From positions 15,417,453-15,481,452 of the forward strand of contig JABAKD010000029.1 in NCBI GenBank assembly GCA_012845835.1: DNA of 64,000 bases, in the 5' to 3' direction. Below, piece after piece: positions 54,314 through 64,000 of this stretch. The notes under the pieces are model-generated. The model searched no databases. It was not told the DNA's origin and saw nothing but the letters and a program-made list of their open reading frames with translations. The position numbers and the translations under genes were made by a program. Position 1 is the stretch's first letter, and every line of letters starts with the position of its first letter. This DNA comes from Undaria pinnatifida. Lineage: Eukaryota; Sar; Phaeophyceae; Laminariales; Alariaceae.

Positions 54314-54936
54314 GACTGTGTCTTCTGGTTAACCGCGTTTTTTTCTGGTTAAATCACTTCGATTAACCAGTTCAAACCGACCAAAAACCGCGTTAATTTT
54401 CGCCGAAAACGTTTACTCGGGCATGCCTTCTGGGTTTCCAATAACCGGTTCAAACCGTTTTTGTTCTTAAAGGTGCCCACCTCTGCTCCTACGATAGCAC
54501 TGTGGTCGAGCCACGGTTCTTGGCGGCTACAATCCGTGTTAGTCGTGACCGATAGTCTGCACGTTGGCCTTGTCAAAGACGTACCACACACGAAGTTTGG
54601 TTGTATTTTAATTTCCACCGATGGTGGCCAGCGTTTGAGCAATTTGAGCGCGGTCCGCTGTTCGGGTGGCCGTGACATGAGAACGTCGTTTGATAATTGA
54701 CTACAACAACTGCTAGGATACGTGGCAGCGACACCTCTCCTGTACAAATTCGAAAATGTCGGTGCCTTTTTGTCACGTGCTGCACAATGCTGTTTTTCAA
54801 TAGGCTCGGCGATGCTTCCGTTCAAGGAACGACTTCACAACAAGCGCAAACTCATGAACGAGGCGAAAACAGTGCTGAGAAATGTCCTTGGGATGTTGTG
54901 ACAAAAGAGCTAAACTATCAAAGGATTATGAAGCTA
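54314..54936. other. No gene recognised
   Basis: A 158-codon minus-strand frame (54349-54825) covers it. The composition is plausible for protein, but I recognise no family and see no splice context. Repeats of 'GGTTCAAACCG' and 'CTGGTTAA' occur near 54325-54455. Confidence 0.35.
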
Positions 54937-56228
54937 CAGTAGCGGCTACGGTTTAAGCGAAAATGTTCAAGAGAAAGTACGGGTTCAAGAGAGGTAAACT
55001 GACTGGCACGACCAGAATCGATTTAAGAGAGAACTGGTCTTATGTCTAGGATTTTCTCATAAATCGAGCTGCTGGAAATCACACCACGCAGCCAACACAC
55101 ACGTCAGGGCCTTGCCACATCGAATTTCGATTTTTTTGATAGAATTAAATTAGTTAGCGTCTGATTGGTCAAGAAATGAATCACCAAGCAGGCATTCTTA
55201 ATTTTTTTACCAAAAATCAAATTCAACAAACAAGTAAAACAAGACTTTCTCGGTCGAATTTAGTCGAAAATCGAAATTCAATTTAGGGAATTTGTCCGCC
55301 TAGACATGGCTTGTTCTGTGTAACCGAAGCCGGCCACGCGAATTGGTGCCATGTCGTCGGCTGATTGAGAGGCGAGAAGCCAACATTGCGAGAGGTAGGA
55401 CCACCGAAGCGGCCGCAGCGCGGCCTCCGAAGATCCTAAGCACAGCGTAGACCGCCTGCGACGCTTCGAAAGCAACCGAGACCGCCGCAAACCCAGTTTT
55501 TCGTCGCCCTGCATGTCGAAAGTTACACGACCAACTACCACATGATGACTTCGCTCAGAAGTTCAACCGCTATATCCCCGTCGCTGCTGCCTGTGTCGGG
55601 CGGCGGCGGGGCGCCAGCCCATCCAAGAGACGCCTAGAGATATAGCCCCGAAGCCGCTGCCGGCAAAAACAATCTGCCGCTAACCGCAGCGCTCCGGAGA
55701 GGACGCGAGCCATCGCTCGCCTCGGTCGTTGCCCACGGGTGTTCGTTGACCCTTTTGCGTTTTTTTATTTCTTTCATTCCCTAGAACGCACTGCGCCGTT
55801 TCTTGATAAGAATCAAAGTTGTTTTTTTTCGTGCCTTTTCCACAAAATTAAAATAAAAACGAAATTCGATTTGGCAAGTTCCTAGTTAGTTCGAGCCCTC
55901 ACACACACAGCTGCAGACACCATGCCCTGCGCAGCGGGCAGTCGCTGCACAGCTGTTCCCGACCACACGCCAGGCCCACGAAGTTCACAAATCACAAATG
56001 CAGAGGCGCCTGCGGGCAGTACCTCCATGGCACTTGCGGTGTGGTGGACCCGCTCGGGACCAGCGAGATGCACCGCATTTGCCACACTTGTGCGACCTCC
56101 CGGGAGAGCGAGATATGATCTAAGAGAATATTATCTTATACCGTAGCCAAAACAGTATAACAGAAAGCCGGATTTAAGAGAGGTAAACTAGGCTGGCACG
56201 GACCTCTCTTAAACCGTAGCCGCTACTG
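54937..56228. mobile_element. TA-flanked TIR transposon, Tc1/mariner-pogo type, non-autonomous, 1,292 bp
   Basis: Perfect 21-bp terminal inverted repeats begin 'CAGTAGCGGCTACGGTTTAA' at 54937 and end with its complement at 56228. Both ends are flanked by TA (54935-54936 and 56229-56230). CAGT-starting termini and a TA target duplication are typical of the Tc1/mariner-pogo group. Subterminal repeats 'AAGAGAGGTAAACT' and 'CTGGCACG' occur near both ends in the same orientation. Frames inside (55278-55541, 55882-56146) do not resemble a DDE transposase. Confidence 0.87.
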
Positions 56229-56409
56229 TACATGTGTTGCTGGTGGCAGGTGTAGTGCTGTGGGGTAACGGAAGGAGGCAGCGTCCAAATGTGAGGTCCT
56301 GAGAGGCCAGGGGTGCACCAACCGAGTCCCCTCATGAAAAATACATAGTTCAAAGAAATGACTTGCAGCGGGATATTGTTCCCGCACCAAAAAAATCATG
56401 GGAGTTTCA

Positions 56410-56843
56410 TGTTCGATATAGCTTGCCTCAACGAACAAAGTAGGAACAACGATGGTCACGGAGGATCGTCCGACGGGGTATTGTGGGATTACCCGACGGT
56501 GCATTGCGGAATATTATAACGTTGGAAAGACACGTGGAATAGCCCTGGAGGTCCTTGTAGACTGTTCCTGGAACCAATCTAGGAACACGTGAAAATATGA
56601 GAATGGAGCACCTGGAGTATTTGGGAATTTAGAGGCTTTGAGAATATTGCCTGGTGTAGAGCGAGATGGCTTCGCCCACTCGCCTCACTCCATCTCCTTC
56701 CCTCTTATCAGCATCCGGGACCAACCAATAAAGACATATATATACCATCTTCTTCACACTGTGTGTTGCAGTGAAGCTCGCGGCCTGAGACTGGGCTGCT
56801 GGGAGCACATTATTATTCTTCGCATAACCGATTCAATCCAACA
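56410..56843 (+). repeat. 5' LTR of the copia element
   Basis: 434 bp, starting 'TGTTCGATATAGCTTG' and ending 'CAATCCAACA'. It contains a CCAATAAAGACATATATATA stretch near 56725-56745 that could serve for polyadenylation or initiation. It is immediately followed by CGTTAACGGGG; I could not match a primer-binding site to a known tRNA. Confidence 0.93.
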
Positions 56844-58080
56844 CGTTAACGGGGTTTTACTACTGGAATCGGAACAATGCCTGGAAGTGAGCATGACTAA
56901 GAGGAGGCCGGCTCACAAGAAGAAGTGATGGTCTTGCTGAGATCATTGGTATTCCGACAAGACCGACTGGAAGAGCGGATGGCCAGCGACCGGGACCGTG
57001 GAGAGGCCCAGCCCAACCCTGGCAGGGAACGCCAAGATGGAGTCATAACCGGTGGGAACTTGCCAGCCCCTGGTGGTATACACGTAGACGAAAATAGACA
57101 TGACGAATTTGTTAAGAGTTCAGGTGTAAATGTAGGCCCTCGCGAATTTAGTAGCATAAAGCAGGCAGCCCCCAAATTCAGTGGCAAGCCTGAGGAATTC
57201 CCTGTATGGAGTAGGATGTTTGAAGCGTTCGTATCAATGAGTGTTTGTTTGGGTTCTATGCTTACAGACATAGAGGTAGCTGTAGGTGACACAACCAAAG
57301 ACACGCAATAATTTATTTCGCAAGGTTTGAGCCGTCCACACATCAAGAATGGCGGGTTGCATGGATATGTCTGACTGAAAGCATGACTGATACTGGCCTA
57401 TTAGACAGCGTGTTTGCCAGGCAATCGCCAAGCGGTGCTTGGAGAATGCTTCGGGATTGGTTTCTTCCTAAATCAGTTGCTACACAGGTCAAATGGTCGG
57501 ACGCGTTTGTTGCAGTACATATGGAGAAGGGTGAGGAGCCCATGAAATTCATCGGTCGTGTAGACAAGATTGTTGGTACTCTTGCTTCGCTTGGTGCGCC
57601 GAAATCAGAAGGAGAAGTGAACCGCAAGCTGGTACGAGTACTTACAGCTGACTACCAGATTGAACAACGCGCGCTCTTGTACCGCGATGAAACCACCCAA
57701 GCAGAGATAGAGAACATTGTCAGACAGAGGCACCTGAGACTTCCCGTGTCAAAGGGAAAGAACGTGGATCAGGCACTGTTTTCGAATGGTGCTGCCCGAG
57801 GTGGCCGCGGAGGTGGGCGTGGAGTTAGCCGTGGAGGTGGTCGCGAATCCAACCGTAACAACGTTAGGTCGCGAAACAAGAAATCAGCGAAAGCCGATGC
57901 TAGGCAGGGTAACGAAGGTAGCAGCAGCCCCCCAACCCCCAAGCAGACCATCCCCCAATCGGAGTATGATAAGGTGTATCCGTTGCTGGGAACCCGGGCA
58001 CATGTAGTACCAGTGCAAGGCTCGTGTCACCCCGGCTTCGGAGAGGACGTCTGGCGAAGGTGCACGGGGACAGAATAACA
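56844..58080 (+). pseudogene. Copia gag with CCHC zinc knuckle, broken
   Basis: The first frame (56925-57311) contains 'IKQAAPKFSGKPEEFPVWS', a retroviral-type gag start, and closes at a TAA. The reading continues two frames over from about 57311 ('FEPSTHQEWRVAWICLTES') and runs to about 57975. It contains 'GEVNRKLVRVLTADYQIEQR' and an Arg/Gly-rich stretch (GGRGGGRG). It then shifts back for the knuckle 'CIRCWEPGHM' stop 'YQC', which is C-x2-C-x4-H-x4-C with a TAG (58005-58007) between His and the last Cys. Gag would package the RNA; this copy cannot make the full protein. Confidence 0.88.
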
Positions 58081-58171
58081 GCGGCGAGACTGTGTGCTGC
58101 CTTGCGAATTCTATGTTTAGCCGCAGTGATGACTCGTGTGCTGAGGAAGGTAGTGAGAGCATAACGGAGAG

Positions 58172-58900
58172 CTAAGCTTAGAATTGATAGCAGACAGTGG
58201 TGCTTCATTTCACATGACTCATTCAGCTGACCTGTTGAGTGACGTACGCATGTGCGACGACAAGGTTAGGATCGGTGACAACCACCTGATCGACGTCGTG
58301 GAGTCTGGCTCGCTGACTGTAGTCTTCCCCGGAGATCTAACTGTTAAACTGTTAGATGTGGCTTACATGCCGGACTTGGCGTTAAATTTGTTTTTGCTAA
58401 TGGCCGCGCATGAACAGGGAGTAGGATTCATGACCGAGGATGAGGGCTTGTGCACTTCTCTTTTCGATGGGCGGTTGAGATTCGAGGGTGATGGATCTAG
58501 TTACTCCAACTTCGCTTGCAGGATAGAGCCAGACAAAGGCTATGTGCCGTTTCCCCTATTGACCCCCGACCCCGCTGAGAACCGTTTGGAGACTGGTTGC
58601 GATTTTCCCCTGGCGTTTCCCGTGCTTGCCCCCGGTAGCGCTGCTTCTGCTGAGACTGCTGTAGATATCAACATTTTCCACTGCGTGCATGGCCACTCTA
58701 ACGAATTACTGCTGAGAGAGACCGCAAAGGCACTTGTCGTATAACTGTTAGGGACGCTAAGACCCTGTACTGGCTGTTCTATGGCGAAAGGTTACCGCAA
58801 ACCAACCCCCAGCAGCACTAAGTCGCGCACTCCAGAGACGTTGGGACGGGTCTTTGTTGATCTAAGTAGCCCTAACCCCTTCTCAGTTGGGTAAGAGGTG
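58172..58900 (+). pseudogene. Copia protease and pre-integrase region
   Basis: The aspartic protease motif is intact as 'IADSGASFHMT' at about 58186-58220. The pre-integrase zinc region follows, 'FHCVHGHSNELLLRET' (about 58675-58725). A TAA at 58742 stops the frame, then 'TLRPCTGCSMAKGYRKP' supplies the CxxC part. The first integrase Asp lies in 'VFVDLSSP' (about 58852-58875). In the matching position of related copies I expect Lys (AAA), so the TAA is probably an A-to-T change; this is inference. Confidence 0.85.
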
Positions 58901-60455
58901 TTTCATGTTAGTGAAGGATGACTTCTCTAGCTATGCGTGGGTATATTTTCTGAAGCACAAGTCGGATGCAGCAGACGCGTTTAGGAAGTTTTTGGCTGAT
59001 GTGCGCGCCGACGGTGTCCCCTCGAAGGTTGAGATTGTAAGGTCTGATAACGGTGGGGAATTTGGTGGGGAGTCTGGAGAGGTGAGCAAACAGTTTTGCA
59101 TCAAGCAGGAATTCACCAATGCGGACAGCCCAAAGCAGAACGGTGTTGTCGAGAGAGCGCTAGGCATCATTCAAAATGCAGCGCTTACTGCGCGCATCCA
59201 AGCTCCTATCATTTTCCTGCTCGTTCAACTACCACCGACCGAATCCCTGTGGGTGGAAGCGGTGCACTGGTCTTGTGACGCCTTGAACAACACCGCAACC
59301 ACTGCCAACCCCGGCAACAAGTCTCCGCATAAAATGTGGCATGGAGCTGCCGTACCTGCCTCGCCACACCCGTTCCTTCGCCTAGCGTACTGCCGCTGGA
59401 ACCGCCCGTCTAAGTCGTCACCCCGGGCCGAGAGCTGCTTTTACATCGGGCCGGGCATCGATCACCCAAGTGACTCTTTGCGGATGCTCACGCGGGGGAA
59501 CAGGGTGGTGGAAACTCGAGATGTGACCTGGGAGGCAACGCGTGATGAGGGAGCGGTACTATCCCAGCTGTCGGAGGTACCGGAACAGGGAGGGGCGCTG
59601 GAGCTAGAAGATGCGCCAGAGCTGGGAGGGACGGAGGACTTTGGCTCCGCCCCGACGACTCCACTGCCGGTTTTGAGGAGGGGAATTCCTCACCAACTCC
59701 GTGCGGTGTCCCCAATGACGCAAGCGGTGTCTCCGATACCGCAAGCTGGCGACGAGTTTCGCGCCGAAGATGTGGAGCCAAACGATACATTAGCGGTCAG
59801 CAGCGAATTGTCTGACAGCGACTCTTCGTCTCAGGATGGGAGCGACGCGTCAGCCTCTGACGATGGAGCTCCGACCCCCACGGCGGTCCGGACTGCTGCA
59901 CGCCAACTTGAAGCGCACATGTCAGGACCGGGCAATGATGAAGAGATTCGGGAGGGACGTACGAGAGCGCAGACCAGGTCGCTCAATCGCGAAGCGGCAG
60001 CAGGACTGATTAGTGCGATCGGGCCCTGTGAAGGAGGCCGTGTGTTCCAGGCGCTACTGGCGGCGAATGAAGCAGAGTGTGAGAAGACGAAGTTGCCGGG
60101 TTGCCTTGTCAAAGAGGCGGAACCGGAACCAACGTCATACACTGCAGCTCGTATGTCAAAGCATTCGGACGTTTGGATGGACGCGATGAGATCGGAGTTT
60201 GATGGACTCGAAGCTGCTGGAACGTTCGTGGAGGTTTCTGAAATTCCCGCGAGTAGCAATATCGTAGAGTCAAAGTGGCTCTTGAAGTGGAAGAGTGATG
60301 CGCACGGCATGATTGATAGAGCTCAGGCACGGTTGGTAGCTAAGGGCTATAGCCAGGTAGAGGGAGTCGACTACTTCGAGACTTTTGCCCCACTGCCCCG
60401 ACCACGTCTAACAGACTCATTGCAGCAATGGCGTGCAAGCTTGATTGGGACTTGA
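58887..60455 (+). pseudogene. Copia integrase and start of reverse transcriptase
   Basis: A 522-codon frame. Residues 54-59 are DNGGEF and Glu89 lies in 'NGVVERALG', the second and third catalytic acids of the integrase with 34 residues between. A hydrophilic spacer with acidic and Ser/Asp-rich repeats follows (residues about 220-350). From about residue 430 the RVT_2 domain starts ('SKWLLKWKSDAHGM', 'ARLVAKGYSQVEGVDYFETF'). The frame ends early because of a frameshift near 60418. The first integrase Asp is encoded upstream in another frame. Confidence 0.92.
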
Positions 60456-61675
60456 GACACTTGGACGTTGACCACGCCTTTATTCAGGCAGAGTTGGATA
60501 CCGAGATTTTCTTGAGACTTCCTCGCGGTTGTGGCGAGATGTCGGGTGAGGTAGTCCTACTCAACAAAGCTCTTTACGGGCTGAAGCAGAGTGGCCGCGC
60601 ATGGTGCAAGCTACTGTCGTCAACTTTAGTAGAGTGTGGGTTTGAGCAGTGCTTGGTAGACCCGTGCGTGTTTCGGCTAATGTTGAATGACGCGGTGGTG
60701 GCGGTGCTGGTGGTCCACGTGGAGGGCATCACGATCGCAGCGACCAAGGAGGTGACGGATTCGGTAGTAGCTGATCTCAATAGGAGATCTCCTACAAAAT
60801 ATCTGGGCGAGGTTACGTGGTACATGGGTAGCGAGTACAGGAGGGATCGTGAGAAGGGAACCCTGGAGATTTCGCAGACTCAGTTCATCCGAAACGTCGT
60901 CGACCGTTTCGGTATCACTAAGACCAGCCGCATCCCCTCTTCACCGTCGTTGGACCTCAGGTACGTGAGTGATGAGGAACCTGTGGTGGACGCGAATTTC
61001 CGTGAAATTGTGGGGAGTTTGCTGTGGATTGCGAACCAGACGAGACCTGACATCTCCAACGCAGTGCGATCGATTGCGCTGTTCTCGCACGATCCTAAGA
61101 AAGTACACGTCAAGGCTGCTAGGATGGTTCTCGAGTACTTGAGCGCTACAGCCCACTTGGGCGTGACTTTCAGGAAAAAGAGTAAGTTGGGGGATGTACA
61201 GTTGGAATACGACCTAGAGACGTACGTAGACGCAGACTATGCCCACAAGGTCGAGAACAGGCGTTCGGTATCTGGTGTAGCTGTTTGCTGCGGAGAAACG
61301 CTCGTATCCTGGTTTTCTAGGACGCAGAAATGCGTTACGATCTCCACCACTGAGGCCGAGTACGTAGCGATGGCCGACGGGGTGAAGGAGGCCCGGTACG
61401 TGCGAGGAGTCTTGGTTTTCTTGATGCCTAGTCTTGGATTGCCGAGCATCGGAGTATTTGAAGACAACAAAGAGGTGATTGACTTGGCTAAAAACCCACT
61501 GAGTTCCTCAAACAGCAAGCACATCGATGTGAGGTACCACTTCCTGCGCGAGTTGGTGAGAAAAGGAGACTTACGCGTCAAGTACTTAATGACGGAGGAT
61601 CAACATGCGAACATTCTCACCAAGGCGATTGCTTGGGAGAGTTTTGAGAAGAACCGTGACTTGTTGGGGATATAA
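60420..61675 (+). pseudogene. Copia RT/RNase H, catalytic motif lost
   Basis: A frame of 415 codons continues the RT. 'LRHLDVDHAF' keeps the first catalytic Asp, and 'ALYGLKQSGRAW' is canonical. At residues 95-100 the motif that should be a (Y/H)VDD reads VVHVEG. Both Asp are replaced (Glu99, Gly100), so the enzyme should be inactive. RNase H is well preserved: 'ETYVDADYAHKVENRRS', 'STTEAEYVAM', 'FEDNKEVIDLAKN' and 'SKHIDVRYHFLRE'. The TAA stop at 61673 is the natural end of the polyprotein. Confidence 0.93.
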
Positions 61676-61743
61676 GTTTCCCGCCGTAAATTGCTTTTGG
61701 GAGTTGCCAGTGTTGTTGGAGGCTTGTTAGTTGATCCAGCGCC

Positions 61744-61751
61744 AAGGAGGG
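61744..61751 (+). promoter_or_regulatory. Polypurine tract of the copia element
   Basis: AAGGAGGG immediately precedes the TG of the 3' LTR. That is the position and composition of a plus-strand primer in LTR retrotransposons. Confidence 0.7.
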
Positions 61752-62174
61752 TGCTTGATATAGCTTGTCTCAACGAACAAAGTAGGAACAACGATGGACA
61801 CGGAGGATCGTCCGACGGGGTATTGTCGGATTACCCGACGGGTATTATAGCATGTGAAGGACACGTGGAATAGTCCTGAAGGTCCTGGTAGACTGTTCCT
61901 GGAACCAATCTAGGAACACGTGGAAATATGAGAATGTAGTACCTGAATTATTTGGGAATTTGGGGGCTTTGAGAATATGGCCTGGTGTGGAGCGAGATGG
62001 CTTCGCCCACTCGCCACACTCCATCTCTTTCCCTCTCATCATCATCCGGGACCGGCTAATAAAGACATCTATATGCCATCTTCTTCACATTGTGTGTTGC
62101 AGTGAAGCTCGCGCGCTGAGACTGGGCTGCTGGGAGCACATTATTATTCTTCGCATGACCGATTTAATCCAACA
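61752..62174 (+). repeat. 3' LTR of the copia element
   Basis: 423 bp, starting 'TGCTTGATATAGCTTG' and ending 'TTAATCCAACA'. It aligns along its length with the 5' LTR, lacking about 10 bp near 61843. It is followed by TTTCA, the copy of the target site. Confidence 0.94.
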
Positions 62175-62179
62175 TTTCA

Positions 62180-64000
62180 CAGCAGTAGCAGTTTGCGTCC
62201 GGCCGAAGGCACACGTCTTGGTCATCAACGTCGAGTAGAAATATACAGACTGGCTCGTCGTTAGTTCCTCGCGAGGTTCCGAGGGGTGGGACTACGAGGC
62301 GATGCTCGGAGGTTCCAAAAATCTGGAAAACCAACCACTACGAACGGCTAGGCGCATGTTCAGCGAGTTCCTCGCTTTCAAATTAAAGGGTCATCACAAA
62401 TCGTTTGACGCTTCATCCATTTTATGCTAAATGATACGACACCATGTCCCATGGTAGATCACGATATCGGCATGTGTGCGGTGACTTTACCGTCGGTCGA
62501 TCACGGTTGAAAACAACACGACGGTGGGGAGCGAGTGGTTCAATAAAAGCGTCATTCGTGGGAGCTGCTTTCGCGCGGTGGCCGGTGGTCATATTTAACA
62601 TTTACGAATGTTGTGGCACAAATGCCTGTTTCCCTTCAAACTCAAATTAGGTTGGGGTTTCGATCTTTGTAGGCCAACATCAGATTTGCGGTGGTAGTCC
62701 ACAGCTCACATATCGTAATTTCCATCGGCAACGCCCCTGGGGCAAAAGTTTGTTTTGAGGGGAGACTTCGTCAAACCAACTAGTCTATAGCCCCGGGGGG
62801 AAAAGCCCCGTGGGTTTCTTCCCAAAAAAGGTGTTACCGACACATCCGCCACATAATCGTGTGCCGCTTGCTTTTTTGCCGCCGCGCACAGAAAGGCGGA
62901 GCGTTCGTTCTTGTGTGTCTACGGTACCGACATTCACGGGAGTGTTCTGACGAAATAATTGTTTCGGTGTCGTCTGATTGTTCGTCTGATTGTTTCGGTG
63001 TCGGTTTTGTTCTACCTACTGTAGTTTAGTCTTCCTGTGCCATGCTTGACGTGGTGTACCGGTGGGAAACAGTATTTTTTGTACGAGTGGAGTTTGAATG
63101 GATGGGACGGCTACAAACGGAGACAAAAAACGAACCAAAAGCGCGCAGCAAGCAACAACAACGAATGCGCACTGCTCATTGCCTACAACTCGCAGAGGGG
63201 TAGAATGCAATAACTCACGTATGCCTATGTTTCCCCAGACGTGACATCGTTTTTCGTGCCGCCCCCCGTTGGGGGGACAATTTATTCTGCTATTGAAAAG
63301 TGGTATCGGGGGTACTACATAGGCAGGGAGGACTTGGTGAAAATAGGCAAATATAGTTAATTTCCCGCGGATATCACAACGTTCTTACCACTTCTGCGGC
63401 CATTTGAGGGGATAGGGAGACACACGGACAGAGACATTGACCGAGAATATTATGATATCTCACATGCACGAGGCACTCGACACGATTTACTAAGAACATC
63501 AGCATAGCACCGTCAGCACAGCATCGTCAGCAGCAGCAAAGCATCAGTGGCCGAAAGACTGCAGCTAGGGAGGTCTGTCGCTGCTCCTGCAGAGTTATTA
63601 GGGAGGTCTGTCGCTTGTGCCAGCGAGTATGAGCCCGCCGCATCGCCTGGCGCTGCTGTCGCTATTAATATAAATTCAGCGCGCACCGATCGGCGTCTGT
63701 CCGTCGCCACTTCGCAGTCGTCTTCTTCCTCCATATCTCGATGCCGCATGTAGGGCTTGCCTCGTATATAACCTTGCCGTTGCTGTCTGTGATGCTACTG
63801 TACCCCCGACCAATTATTTGTTGGCTCCACACTATAATGAAACAGGTGGTTGGTTACTGTCTCGAAATTATGCGGAGAACGGATTGGACAGCAGCAAGCA
63901 AACGCACGAGAACAGAAGGACGCAGGAGCCAACCCTGGCAGCGGTTCCCAGCTGGGACCATGCGTCCGTACAGCACGAGCGGTGGCTGTCGTTTTGCCTG
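62180..64000. other. No gene recognised (1.8 kb)
   Basis: Only frames below 80 codons. 63480-63545 is CAG-rich. 'TAGGGAGGTCTGTCGCT' occurs twice at 63567 and 63599. 62730-62820 has self-complementary GCCCC/GGGGC stretches. No RNA gene or domain was found. Confidence 0.4.

Larger units (their letters stand above)
56410..62174 (+). mobile_element. Complete but inactive Ty1/copia LTR retrotransposon, 5,765 bp
   Basis: The LTRs at 56410-56843 and 61752-62174 both start TG and end CA, and the element is flanked by a 5-bp TTTCA duplication (56405-56409 and 62175-62179). Gene order is gag, zinc knuckle, protease, integrase, RT, RNase H, the copia order. The related minus-strand copy suggests an ancestral single gag-pol frame. 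Here it is broken by frameshifts near 57310, 57975, 58172, 58885 and 60418 and by stops at 58005 and 58742. By eye the LTRs differ at roughly 8-10% of positions plus a 10-bp indel, so the insertion is not recent. Confidence 0.95.

Overview
The window looks like nuclear DNA of a brown alga (Phaeophyceae, Ectocarpus-like). This is an inference from three things. One is an intron-rich gene for a chlamydial-Pmp-like beta-helix membrane protein. The second is a set of copia- and gypsy-type retroelements with protein sequences of the kind I associate with stramenopile genomes. The third is a very repeat-dense, GC-balanced background with long introns. No bacterial operon, rRNA gene, CRISPR array or intact tRNA gene was found.

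Layout. 0-5 kb holds tandem repeats with a ~290-bp and a ~0.86-kb period; the second carries a variable AGC tract. 5-12.8 kb is mostly anonymous. It contains a GAT microsatellite, a minisatellite in two blocks (7.8-8.4 and 9.1-9.9 kb), a 105-bp duplication, a decayed LINE-like fragment (~10.9-11.4 kb) and a long CTGT tract. 12.8-17.0 kb is a minus-strand copia element with an internal deletion; its outer 5' LTR is cut short by a 1.9-kb G-rich minisatellite (17.0-18.9 kb). 18.9-22.8 kb contains decayed coding sequence, a 1,527-bp hAT-like element with an 8-bp target duplication, and a dead PIF1/Helitron-type helicase. 22.8-29.9 kb has a 308-bp tandem duplication, an isolated relic of a Pmp-like exon and otherwise nothing recognised.

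The main host gene lies on the minus strand from at least 49.57 kb down to 29.95 kb. Ten exons join in one frame, giving 867 residues with the 5' end missing. Five small exons (four of 84 nt, one of 78 nt) each encode one beta-helix rung with GGA(I/V/M) and FxxN motifs and have phase-1 borders at both ends. They are followed by a four-rung exon, a linker exon, two Cys-rich exons and a multi-pass membrane terminal exon. Its introns hold a gypsy integrase pseudogene, an inverted pair of ~0.7-kb repeats, a 1.45-kb palindromic TIR element and a hairpin element with a tRNA-like T arm.

49.6-56.4 kb is largely non-coding, with a short interstitial telomere-like motif, two more copies of the palindromic TIR family and a 1,292-bp TA-flanked TIR element. 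56.41-62.17 kb is a complete but inactivated Ty1/copia retrotransposon with two LTRs and a TTTCA target duplication. 62.2-64.0 kb has no recognised gene.
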